This document shows, piece by piece, positions 36,391 through 45,100 of a stretch of DNA of 64,000 bases. A model generated the notes under the pieces. That model did no database searches. It saw only the letters and a list, made by a program, of their open reading frames with translations, and was not told where the DNA came from. Source of the DNA: an uncultured Prevotellaceae bacterium (lineage in GTDB: Bacteria > Bacteroidota > Bacteroidia > Bacteroidales > Bacteroidaceae); NCBI GenBank assembly GCA_900316475.1, contig ONDA01000011.1, positions 1 through 64,000 on the forward strand. Direction: 5' to 3'. The position numbers and the translations under genes were made by a program. How positions within the stretch are numbered: the stretch's first letter is position 1; every line of letters starts with the position of its first letter.

Positions 36391-37194
36391 GTGGTGAAGA
36401 TTGATTACACCATAGCCGACGTAGCCCCCTATATTAATTGGATTTACTTCTTCCATGCGTGGGGTAGCAGCAGTATGCCGCAGCAGGGTAGGACAGAGCT
36501 CCAGGCCGAAGCCGAGGAGCGTCTGCGTCGTTGTGCCGACCGCTACCGCGCCCATGCCGTTTTCGAGATCTACGATGCTTACGGCGAGGATGACGATATT
36601 GTGGTTCGAGATACGAAGTGCGAGGTGCGAGGTGCGAGAATACCTTGTCTGCGTCAACAGCAGCAAGGCAGCGAGTTTCTGTGCTTGGCCGACTTTGTCG
36701 GTAAGCAAGATAAAATTGGCGTCTTCGCCACCACCGTCGACGCAGGGATGGAAAAAGACTTCGACCCCGACCCGTATGAGCGGATGATGATGCAGCTGCT
36801 GGCCGACCGTCTGGCAGAGGCTACCGCCGAACGGCTGCATGAGCAGGTGCGGAAACACTATTGGGGCTATGCGCCCGACGAGCATCTTTCCGTCGGCGAG
36901 ATGCTTCAGGAGCGTTGGCAGGGCATCCGTCCGGCCGTCGGCTATCCGTCACTGCCCGACACCAGCCTAAACTTCGTGCTCGACCGGCTCGTCAACTTGC
37001 GGCAGATAGGCATCCGCCTGACGGAGAGCGGCGCCATGAAGCCTCACGCCAGTGTCTCCGGACTGATGCTGGCTCATCCTGAGGCCCGCTATTTCAACGT
37101 CGGCAAGATTGGCGACGACCAGCTTGAGGACTATGCCCGTCGGCGTGACGTGCCTGTCGGCCTTATGCGTAAATTCTTAGGAGGAAACTTATAA
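36391..37194 (+). CDS. Stand-alone methionine synthase (MetH) activation domain
   Basis: The 267-residue protein matches only the C-terminal reactivation domain of cobalamin-dependent methionine synthase. It has YINWIYFFHAWG, CLADFV, DPYERMMMQLLADRLAEATAERLHE, the AdoMet-binding RPAVGYPSLPD and ESGAMKPHASVSG. It would bind AdoMet and remethylate oxidised cobalamin in trans, implying a MetH lacking this domain elsewhere. Near residue 75 a GCGAGGT heptamer repeat (36606-36642) encodes CEVRGAR. The start is GTG, two of them in tandem, immediately after the pyrC stop. It overlaps the phosphoesterase gene by one base (TAATG). Confidence 0.88.
   Translation: MVKIDYTIADVAPYINWIYFFHAWGSSSMPQQGRTELQAEAEERLRRCADRYRAHAVFEIYDAYGEDDDIVVRDTKCEVRGARIPCLRQQQQGSEFLCLADFVGKQDKIGVFATTVDAGMEKDFDPDPYERMMMQLLADRLAEATAERLHEQVRKHYWGYAPDEHLSVGEMLQERWQGIRPAVGYPSLPDTSLNFVLDRLVNLRQIGIRLTESGAMKPHASVSGLMLAHPEARYFNVGKIGDDQLEDYARRRDVPVGLMRKFLGGNL
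36606..36642. repeat. GCGAGGT heptamer repeat inside the MetH-activation gene
   Basis: Three to four copies of a heptamer close to GCGAGGT encode an extra loop. The same motif family in reverse complement occurs in tatD at 63820-63860. Confidence 0.65.
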
Positions 37195-38168
37195 TGACGA
37201 ATATGCTGCTGATACTCTTGTCCCCCGACGCCTACCTGTGGCTGTTGGCATTGGCACTGACCGCGCTGACACTCGCCTTGTGGCTCTGCAGGCGTCGTCT
37301 GCGCCGGGGGTGGCTGCGCTGGGGACTTGCCGTCCTGCTGTCGGTCTTCTGGTGTGTCTTTATTTACGGCTCGTTTATTGGCGTTAGCCAACTGGAGATT
37401 CGTCATGTCGAGTTCGCGTCGGAAGACCTGCCGGCGGCCTTCGACGGCTACCGCATCGTGCAGTTCAGCGATGCTCATGTGCCCACGTATACGGGCTGGC
37501 GCCGTGAACTGTTGCGTCAGGCCGTCGACAGCATCAACGCCCAGCACGGCGACCTGATAGTATTCACCGGCGACCTGCAGAACAAGGAACCAACCGAGAT
37601 TGAACCCTTCTGTTCCGAGCTGTCGCGCCTGAAGGCCAAGGACGGTGTCTATTCCGTGTTGGGCAATCACGACTATGCCATGTATCTCGATGTTGACCTC
37701 TACCAGCAGGCCCGGAATCTTGAAGCCACCGTCGACTGCGAGACCCGGGCAGGGTGGCACGTCCTGATCAATCAGCGTCACAAGATACGCCGTGGTGGCG
37801 ACTCCATCTACATCGCTGGTATGGAGAACGATGGCGAGGGACGCTTCCCACAGCTTGGCGACCTCGTCTGTACGCTCCACGGTCTTTCGCGTGAGTCCTT
37901 TGTCGTCATGCTCGAACACGACCCTACATCGTGGCGCCGTAAGATTCTGCCCCACAGCCACTGTCAGCTCACCCTCAGCGGCCATACCCACGGTGGACAG
38001 TTCTCGCTCTTCGGGTGGTCGCCGGCCTCGCTCAGATGTCATGAGTATGCCGGCCTCTACTATATGGGCGACCGTGCTATCAATGTCTCCACAGGCCTCA
38101 GTGGCGTCATCCCCTTCCGCTTCGGCGTACCGCCAGAAATAGTTGTCATCACTTTACGTAAGAAATGA
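37194..38168 (+). CDS. Membrane-anchored metallophosphoesterase
   Basis: The 324-residue protein has two N-terminal hydrophobic segments (about residues 4-30 and 41-60). A calcineurin-like phosphoesterase follows: QFSDAHVPTY, VFTGDLQN, VLGNHDYAM, MLEHDP and the closing SGHTHGGQ. It resembles the YkuE-type enzymes acting near the membrane on lipid or nucleotide phosphates; the substrate is not clear. The start ATG overlaps the upstream stop. The plsC gene begins four bases before its end, so these genes form one transcript with pyrC. Confidence 0.88.
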   Translation: MTNMLLILLSPDAYLWLLALALTALTLALWLCRRRLRRGWLRWGLAVLLSVFWCVFIYGSFIGVSQLEIRHVEFASEDLPAAFDGYRIVQFSDAHVPTYTGWRRELLRQAVDSINAQHGDLIVFTGDLQNKEPTEIEPFCSELSRLKAKDGVYSVLGNHDYAMYLDVDLYQQARNLEATVDCETRAGWHVLINQRHKIRRGGDSIYIAGMENDGEGRFPQLGDLVCTLHGLSRESFVVMLEHDPTSWRRKILPHSHCQLTLSGHTHGGQFSLFGWSPASLRCHEYAGLYYMGDRAINVSTGLSGVIPFRFGVPPEIVVITLRKK

Positions 38169-38923
38169 AATACCTGTATCGTCTCTATCAACTTCTGATT
38201 GGTGTTCCCGTCATCATCCTTGTCACCATCGTCACCGCCATCGAGGTTGGCGTCGGCACCACTATTGGCAACGGCCATTTCTGGGGCTATTATCCCGGCC
38301 GCTGGTGGGCCTGGATTATCCTCCGCACCCTCCTTATCCCTGTGACCGTCGAAGGTCGCGAGCATCTGGAGAAGAACCAGTCTTACGTCTTCGTGGCCAA
38401 CCATCAGGGTGCCTTCGACATCTTCCTCATCTACGGTTTCCTGGGCCGCAACTTCAAGTGGATGATGAAACGCCAGATACAGAAGATTCCCTTCGTGGGT
38501 TATGCCTGCCGAAAGTCGCACCAGATTATGGTCGACAAGCGTGGCGTCAGCAAGATTAAGAAGACCTACGACGACGCCCGCCGCATCCTGGAGCAGGGCT
38601 ACAGCGTCACCGTCTTCCCCGAAGGTGCCCGCACGTTTACCGGCCACATGGGACTTTTCCGTAAGGGCGCCTTTGCGCTGGCCGACGAGCTGCAGCTGCC
38701 TGTTGTACCGCTTACCATTAACGGCTCGTTCGACATCCTGCCTCGTATGCGCGACTGGCATTTCGTCTCGTGGCATCCTCTGCGCCTCACCATCCACCAG
38801 CCCATCTATCCAGTAGGGCAGGGGGCAGAAAACGTCAACGCCACCATGCGCCAGGCGTATGACAGCGTGATGTCAGGCTTGGTGCCAGAGTATCAGGGGT
38901 TTGTCGAGAATCTCGACCAGTGA
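38165..38923 (+). CDS. plsC: 1-acyl-sn-glycerol-3-phosphate acyltransferase
   Basis: The 252-residue membrane enzyme adds the second acyl chain to lysophosphatidic acid. It has the NHQGAFD motif (H80 and D85 of HX4D) and FPEGAR near residue 155, after two N-terminal hydrophobic segments. Length is normal. It overlaps the phosphoesterase gene by four bases. A palindromic repeat follows 54 bases after its stop. Confidence 0.92.
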   Translation: MKYLYRLYQLLIGVPVIILVTIVTAIEVGVGTTIGNGHFWGYYPGRWWAWIILRTLLIPVTVEGREHLEKNQSYVFVANHQGAFDIFLIYGFLGRNFKWMMKRQIQKIPFVGYACRKSHQIMVDKRGVSKIKKTYDDARRILEQGYSVTVFPEGARTFTGHMGLFRKGAFALADELQLPVVPLTINGSFDILPRMRDWHFVSWHPLRLTIHQPIYPVGQGAENVNATMRQAYDSVMSGLVPEYQGFVENLDQ

Positions 38924-38976
38924 ATGCTCTTACGCGCACACCCGCGCGCGTATACGTGTGGGTTTTCAGTTTGGTG

Positions 38977-39296
38977 ACACCTCTAACACCAACCCTGATT
39001 ATCAGCAGGTTAGCGAAGGGTTTGCCCGCACCAATGCCCGCACCAATGCCCGCACCAGTGCCCACACCAAGTGTCGCACCAACCCTTTTCGCCAATGTTT
39101 CACGCTAAAGCCGAAAATCTCACGGCCGCTGGTAAAAATTTCACGGCCTCTCGTAAAAAAATATCGGCCTCTCGTAAATGTTTCACGGCCTGGCATAATC
39201 CCTTGGTGTCACCTGTTGGTGTGACACTTGGTGCTACTTACCTCGAAAAAATGTGTACTGATTTTCAGATAGTTAAGTGCCAGGTGTGAGAGGTGT
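38977..39296. repeat. About 320-bp palindromic non-coding element, copy 2
   Basis: The right end (GTTAAGTGCCAGGTGTGAGAGGTGTGGG) differs from that of copy 1 at one base. The left end ACACCTCTAACACC is its shorter inverted partner. The interior again holds repeated GCACCAATGCCC units, TTCACGGCCTCTCGTAAA units and GACACTTGGTGCTACTTAC. This copy is more diverged in the left arm. It lies after plsC and before a terminator at 39345. Confidence 0.7.
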
Positions 39297-39344
39297 GGGT
39301 ATATCATATTTTAATAGGGTAAGAAACGCCTGTTTGAATCAGAT

Positions 39345-39377
39345 TCTCCGAAGTCCTGCCACTTCGGAGATTTTTTG
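39345..39377 (+). terminator. Intrinsic terminator after the palindromic element
   Basis: TCTCCGAAGT and ACTTCGGAGA form a 10-base stem with a short loop, followed by TTTTTT. It probably ends the pyrC-plsC transcript. Confidence 0.85.
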
Positions 39378-39409
39378 TGTTTATTTTTGGATGATTCAGG
39401 ATTATTCCT

Positions 39410-39417
39410 TATCTTTG
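39410..39417 (+). promoter_or_regulatory. -7 element before a decayed gene
   Basis: TATCTTTG is an exact consensus match, 35 bases before ATG 39452/39455. Confidence 0.55.
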
Positions 39418-39451
39418 CAGACGTTAATTTAGTTAATACCTTATTTTAGAA

Positions 39452-39743
39452 ATGATGAACAATGCAGATTTTTGGGCTTCCGTCCGCGCCATCATCGCCG
39501 AGGGCTTCACGCCTGAAGGTCTGCTAATGTTGGACACTTATGCAGCAGAATTCATTAGTAGGCGGTTGGTATATCAACGATTTTCACCGCAAGAACAGCA
39601 TGGCTGCGCAACGGGAGGTCATGCAAATGTCGTTGCATCCTTGCTCGCGGGAGCAGAAGCTGGCTCAGATAGCCAAGATTCGTCAGCACTCAGCGACTAT
39701 GAAAGAGAGTGCCAATGCGGAGCGAAGCAGGAAGCAGCAATAG
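39452..39743 (+). pseudogene. Frameshifted hypothetical gene
   Basis: A promoter leads to MMNNADFWASVRAIIAEGF.., which looks protein-like for about 35 codons and then becomes unlikely. From about 39540 the next frame reads INDFHRKNSMAAQREVMQMS and continues in a basic helical style to a TAG at 39741-39743. The change of coding character suggests a single gene broken by a frameshift. No family is recognised. Confidence 0.4.
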
Positions 39744-39945
39744 AGAAGTGGGCTTTGAACTGAGGAACCCTCGCAATTGGACTTACGCCACGCCAGACAT
39801 TTATCTGAGTGATATGCATGATGAGAATGTTATCCGTTCTGTAGCAGGCTCTATTTTTGTTGTTGACTGCGACATCCGCATCAATACGCCAGAACTTCGA
39901 AATGGCGGAACGAGGGCATTAACGACAGAGGTGTCATTTATATGA
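39709..39945 (+). pseudogene. Hypothetical ORF or remnant
   Basis: A third frame contains GFELRNPRNWTYATPDIYLS and DENVIRSVAGSIFVVDCDI, which reads like real protein, but no family is recognised and it has no clear start of its own. It may be another piece of the decayed locus. Confidence 0.3.
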
Positions 39946-40167
39946 GATTGAAAATATATTATTAAAGGTGTAATCCATCATTAATTGACAGTGACTATGA
40001 CATAGCGACAAACGAAAACGGGACGTTGTGCGGTGCCAGACGCCGCCCGCCCAAGGGGACATTTAACTCAATTTACTAACCTAATAGGAATCGAGCGTCG
40101 CCCCGTCCGCAGTCTTTTTAGATACTTGAGCTTTCGGCTCTTGTCTCTCTATCTGTGAAACCGCTAA
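39946..40167. other. Spacer in the decayed zone
   Basis: No gene, terminator or convincing repeat is seen in this stretch, apart from a small GAGC..GCTC hairpin at about 40128-40140. Confidence 0.4.
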
Positions 40168-40326
40168 AATATTCAACGCAGGGAGCAAGCAGTTCAGAAA
40201 TGGCTCAAAGATTGCAAGGGTATGCCCCTGAGTTTCAAGGACGTAAAGCATTATGGCAACATCATCTATGTGTTCCAGCAGACAGAGCGACTGATGGGTG
40301 ATATAGATAACCTAATGAAAGAATAA
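40168..40326 (+). pseudogene. C-terminal remnant of a restriction-methylase
   Basis: The frame QAVQKWLKDCKGMPLSFKDV..YVFQQTERLMGDIDNLM, ending in TAA at 40324-40326, resembles the extreme C-terminus of large combined restriction-methylation enzymes (W.K.RKG..L...D..HY...V..L..T..LM.EID). A TAA at 40165 closes the frame upstream and no methylase motifs remain. It is a relic of a lost restriction system. Confidence 0.5.
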
Positions 40327-40335
40327 TTGCGATAT

Positions 40336-41134
40336 ATGGCAAAGAAAAGCAAGAATAAAGATACAGAGGTTATCACAAATTCTTTCCTTGAAAGCGACCA
40401 GAGGTCGAGCGGTGATAACCAACAGCTTGCGGTCACAAATTGTGACCTTAGAAGATTTAACATCACAAAATGTGATTTTAAAGAATGGACGTGGACAGCA
40501 TCGTAAATTTATGCCTTACGCTTTCACTCGCAATGGTATAGGCATGCTCAGTAGCGTATTGAGGTCTGAAACGGCAGCAGATGTGAATATCCGCATTATG
40601 CGAGCTTTCACGGCGATACCGGAAATCGTGAACAATAACGTTCTGATGATGCAGCGCATCCTTAACATTGAGCAGCACCAAACGGAAACTGATGAAAAAG
40701 TTAATCATATTATTACTACTATAGAGAAACGTCTTCCAGAGCAACAGTCTGAACAGGTTTTTGCCACGGGTTGCGTATGGGATGCATGGGCCTACGTTTC
40801 AGACTTGGTGAGGAGTGCTAAGCAGCGGATTGTTTTGATAGACAACTTCGTGGATGACCGTGTGCTGTCTCTATTGGATAAGCGCGTGGATAATGTGGAG
40901 GCAACGATTCACTCTCGTTACTACGACCCGTTCCTAACCGATTTGAAGAAGCACAATGAGCAGTATCGTGAAATCCAGTTCGTGCAACTGCCACAAAAGA
41001 ACCACGATAGATTCCTGATTATCGACGATGATGTCTACCTGCTTGGTGCCAGCGTGAAGGATATGGGTGTCGGCATGTGTGCAGTCACAAAGATGAAGGT
41101 GTCGCCAGAAGTGATTTTACAATTGTTGAAATAA
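40336..41134 (+). pseudogene. Degraded ORF6N-domain gene with PLD-like C-terminus
   Basis: ATG 40336 opens MAKKSKNKDTEVITNSF, the usual beginning of Bacteroidota ORF6N proteins, but this frame stops at 40506. A second frame from about 40388 carries the end of the ORF6N domain (LRSQIVTL..HRKFMPYAFTRNGIGML, VNIRIMRAFTAI). A coiled region and a phospholipase D-like domain ending HDRFLIIDDDVYLLGAS follow. The core of the ORF6N domain (RGQQVMLDRDLA-type) is missing, so an internal deletion plus frameshift is likely. Such genes come from phage antirepressors and mobile elements. Confidence 0.65.
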
Positions 41135-41238
41135 GGTCCTTCACAGGAATGTTTGCTTAATATGTCAATCCAAATTGCTAGAGAGGGATGATGACTTTCC
41201 ATGAATTCAACCGTAAGCAAAGGTTGAGGGGGCGGCGA

Positions 41239-41988
41239 CTACTCGACGATGGCGGGATACTTGCGCGTCCAGCCGTCCCAGCGCAGGCGCATGACGCCGA
41301 AGAACGCCTCGCCGAAGATGCCGCCCGACATCTTGCTGGTGCCCTCGCGGCGGTTGACGAAGATAACGGGCACCTCCTTGATTTTGAAGCCACACTTATA
41401 GGCCGTGAACTTCATCTCAATCTGGAAGGCGTAGCCCTTGAAGCGTATCTTGTCCAGTTCGATGGTCTTCAGCACGCGCCGTCGGTAGCACTTGAAGCCT
41501 GCCGTCGTGTCGTGAACCTTAAAGCCTGTCACGATGCGGACGTATTTCGAGGCGAAGTACGACATGAGCACGCGGCCGATGGGCCAGTTGACGACGTTGA
41601 CGCCGCTGACGTAGCGACTGCCGATAGCCACGTCGTAACCCTCGTCAGCGCAGGCACTGTAGAGTCGTGGCAGGTCGTTGGGGTCGTGGCTGAAGTCGGC
41701 ATCCATCTCGAAAATGTAGCCGTAGTCGCGCTCCAGCGCCCATTTGAAACCGGCAATGTAGGCCGTGCCGAGTCCCAGCTTGCCGCTACGTTCCACTAAG
41801 AACAGGCGGTCGCCGAACTCGTCGCGCATCAGGCGCTTCACGATGTCGGCCGTGCCGTCGGGTGAACCGTCGTCGATGACTAAGATGTGGAAACACTTCT
41901 CCAGACCGAAGACGGCCCGGATGATTTTCTCCATATTCTCCTTCTCGTTGTAGGTCGGAATGATAACGATACTGTCGCTCTGGTGCAT
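41239..41988 (-). CDS. Polyprenol-phosphate mannosyltransferase-like GT2 enzyme
   Basis: The 249-residue family 2 glycosyltransferase shows IVIIPTYNEKENM, the nucleotide-binding LVIDDGSPDGT, GLGTAYIAGFKWAL and the metal motif EMDADFSHDP, followed by DTTAGFKCYRR. This is the pattern of dolichol/polyprenol phosphate mannose synthases without C-terminal membrane helices. It likely makes a lipid-linked sugar for envelope glycosylation. It is monocistronic, with -7 element TAACTTTG at 42009-42016. Confidence 0.9.
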   Translation of the reverse strand: MHQSDSIVIIPTYNEKENMEKIIRAVFGLEKCFHILVIDDGSPDGTADIVKRLMRDEFGDRLFLVERSGKLGLGTAYIAGFKWALERDYGYIFEMDADFSHDPNDLPRLYSACADEGYDVAIGSRYVSGVNVVNWPIGRVLMSYFASKYVRIVTGFKVHDTTAGFKCYRRRVLKTIELDKIRFKGYAFQIEMKFTAYKCGFKIKEVPVIFVNRREGTSKMSGGIFGEAFFGVMRLRWDGWTRKYPAIVE

Positions 41989-42008
41989 AATTCTTTGTAA
42001 TTTCAGTG

Positions 42009-42016
42009 CAAAGTTA
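42009..42016 (-). promoter_or_regulatory. -7 element of the GT2 gene
   Basis: Minus-strand TAACTTTG matches TAnnTTTG 20 bases before the start codon. Confidence 0.6.
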
Positions 42017-42040
42017 TTGTTTTTCTGCGAATAACTATTG

Positions 42041-42073
42041 TCCTTTAACTCCCTTTAACTCCTTTAACTCCTT
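42041..42073. repeat. TTTAACTCC tandem repeat upstream of mfd
   Basis: Four imperfect copies of CCTTTAACT lie in the divergent spacer between the GT2 gene and mfd. Confidence 0.6.
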
Positions 42074-42131
42074 TCGCCCGAAAAAAAACTTAATTTTTCG
42101 CTGTGCTTGCAAAGAACTCCCTCTTTTTTGC

Positions 42132-42139
42132 TACCTTTG
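42132..42139 (+). promoter_or_regulatory. -7 element of mfd
   Basis: TACCTTTG is an exact consensus match 14 bases before the mfd ATG, so the leader must be very short. Confidence 0.6.
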
Positions 42140-42153
42140 CACCGCTATAAGCA

Positions 42154-45100
42154 ATGACAATACAGGAATTATGTAAGCAATATGCCAGTAGGCCGCAGGT
42201 GAAGGCACTGGCAAAAACGATGGACAAGACGGGAACGCACCGTATTGTCCTTGAAGGTTTGGTGGGTTCCTCAGCGCCACTGGTATTCAGTTGTCTGGCC
42301 TTAACAGAGCAGCCAACGATCCTCTTTATTCTTCAGGATGCCGAGGAGGCCGGCTATTTCTACCACGACCTGACGCAGCTGATGGGGACGGAGTGTGTGC
42401 TCTTCTTTCCGTCGAGCTACCGGCGGTCGGTGAAGTACGCCCAGCGTGACCCGGCGAACGAGATACTGCGTACCGAGGTGCTGTCGCAAGTTAGAAGTGA
42501 GGAGACGGAAATGAGGAATGGACATTCCTTATTATATATCGTCAGCTACCCTGAGGCCGTGGCCGAGATGGTGGTGACGAAGAAACGGCTCGACAGTCGC
42601 ACGCTGTCGCTCCAGACGGGGCAGACCATCAGTACGGCCACCATCGAACAGACGTTGCAGGATTTCGGCTTCCGTGAGGTGGATTATGTCTACGAGCCGG
42701 GGCAGTATGCCCTGCGTGGCTCTATCCTCGACGTGTACAGCTTCAGCAGCGAATTCCCCTTCCGTATCGACTTCTTCGGCGACGAGATAGACAGCATCCG
42801 CACGTTTGAGGTGGAGGACCAGCTGTCGAAGAGCCGTCGCGAACAGGTGGACATCGTGCCCGAGTTGGCTGGCGAGACCGAGGACAAGGAGTCGCTGTTG
42901 CAGTTTCTGCCAGAGCAGACACTGCTGGCCTTCAGGGACTATGCCTACGTGGCCGATGCCATCGACCGCACCTATCAGGAGGGCTTTTCGCGACAGGCCG
43001 TTACGGAGCGTTTGGAAGAGGCAGCTACCGAAATGGAGCAGCACGAGATAGAGCAGCAGTTGCGCCGCGAGTGCCAGCTGATAACCGGTGCCCAGTTCCG
43101 CGACGAGGCCGAACGTTTCCGTCAGATACTGCTGGCAAGAGGCGAAGGGCGAGGCGCAAACGGCGGGCAGACGTCGACCATCACGTTCCATACCTCGGCG
43201 CAGCCCCTGTTCCACAAGAACTTCGACCTGTTGGCTAAGACCCTGGAGGACTATCTCCTGCAGGGCTACCAGCTCTTCATCCTCGCTGACAGTCACAAGC
43301 AGCAGGAGCGTCTGAAAGAGATTTTGGCCCCCCTTTCAGCCCCCGTGGGGGCTACTAATGTCCGCAAGTCAAATGAAGCCCCCTCGGGGGCAGTAGGGGG
43401 GGCTTTCATTCCAATCGACAAGACCCTGCACGAGGGCTTTATCGACGCCGATGCCCGTGCCTGCCTGTTGACCGACCATCAGATTTTCGACCGTTTCCAT
43501 AAATACAACCTCAAGAGCGACAAGGCGCGCACGGGCAAGGTGGCCCTGACGCTGAAGGAGATTCAGCAATTCGAGGTGGGCGACTATGTCGTTCATGTCG
43601 ACCACGGCGTAGGCCGTTTCGGCGGACTGGTGCGTATGCCCCAGGGCGATGGTTACCAGGAGATGATCAAGATTACCTACCAGCGTGGCGATGCCATCTA
43701 CGTCTCCATCCATTCGCTGTACAAGGTGTCGAAGTACAAGTCGCAGGACGGCGGCGAGGCGCCCCGCCTGTCGACACTCGGCACCGGCCAGTGGGAGCGC
43801 CTGAAGGAGCGTACGAAGAAGCACATCAAGGACATTGCCCGCGACCTTATCAAGCTCTATGCCCGTCGCCGCCGCGAAAAGGGCTTCGCCTTCAGCCACG
43901 ACAGTTACCTTCAGCACGAGCTGGAAGCCTCGTTCCTCTATGAAGACACCCCCGACCAGCTGAAGGCTACGCAGGACGTGAAGGCCGACATGGAGCAGGC
44001 ACGGCCTATGGACCGCCTGGTCTGCGGCGACGTGGGCTTCGGCAAGACCGAGGTGGCCGTGCGTGCTGCCTTCAAGGCTGCGTGCGACGGTAAACAGGTG
44101 GCGGTGATGGTGCCCACGACGGTGCTGGCCTACCAGCATTACCGCACGTTCCAGGGCCGCTTGAAGGACATGCCCGTCCGCGTGGACTACCTGACACGGG
44201 CCCGCACGGCGAAGCAGACAAAGGAGGTGCTGAAAGACCTGGAGGACGGCAAGATAGACATTATAATAGGTACGCATAAGCTTATCGGCAAGACCGTGAA
44301 GTTCAAGGACCTGGGACTGCTTATCATCGACGAGGAGCAGAAGTTCGGCGTCAGCACCAAGGAGAAGCTGCGCCAGATGAAGTCGAACGTCGACACGCTG
44401 ACGATGTCGGCAACGCCTATCCCGCGAACGCTGCAGTTCTCGCTCGTCGGTGCCCGCGACCTCAGCGTCATCCAGACGCCGCCGCCCAACCGATACCCCA
44501 TACAGACGGAGATACACACCTTCGGTGCCGATATTATTGCCGACGCCATCAATTTCGAGATGTCGCGCAACGGTCAGGTCTACTTCGTCAACAACCGCAT
44601 CAACCAGTTGCAGGAGATAGCCGACATGATACACAAGTATGTGCCCGATGCCCGTGTGGCCATCGGTCACGGACAGATGAAGCCCGAAGAGCTCGAGCAG
44701 ATAATCCTCGACTTCTCTAACTACGACTACGACGTGCTGCTCTCTACCACCATCGTCGAGAACGGCATCGACATACCCAACGCCAACACCATCATTATCA
44801 ATGGTGCCCACTACTTCGGACTCTCCGACCTCCACCAGATGCGTGGCCGTGTGGGGCGCGGCAACCGCAAGGCTTTCTGTTACCTCCTGGCGCCCCCGCT
44901 GGCAGCACTGCCTGCCGACAGCCGTCGCCGCTTAGAGGCTTTGGAGAACTTCAGCGACCTGGGTTCGGGCATCAACATCGCCATGCAGGACCTCGACATC
45001 CGTGGTGCCGGCAACCTGCTCGGTGCCGAACAGTCGGGCTTCATCAGCGACCTCGGCTACGAGACCTACCAGAAGATTCTGAACGAGGCGATGGCGGAAC

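Noticed and set aside
36380-36395. Cobalamin riboswitch before the MetH-activation gene
   Set aside because: The gene starts directly at the pyrC stop codon, leaving no leader for a riboswitch.
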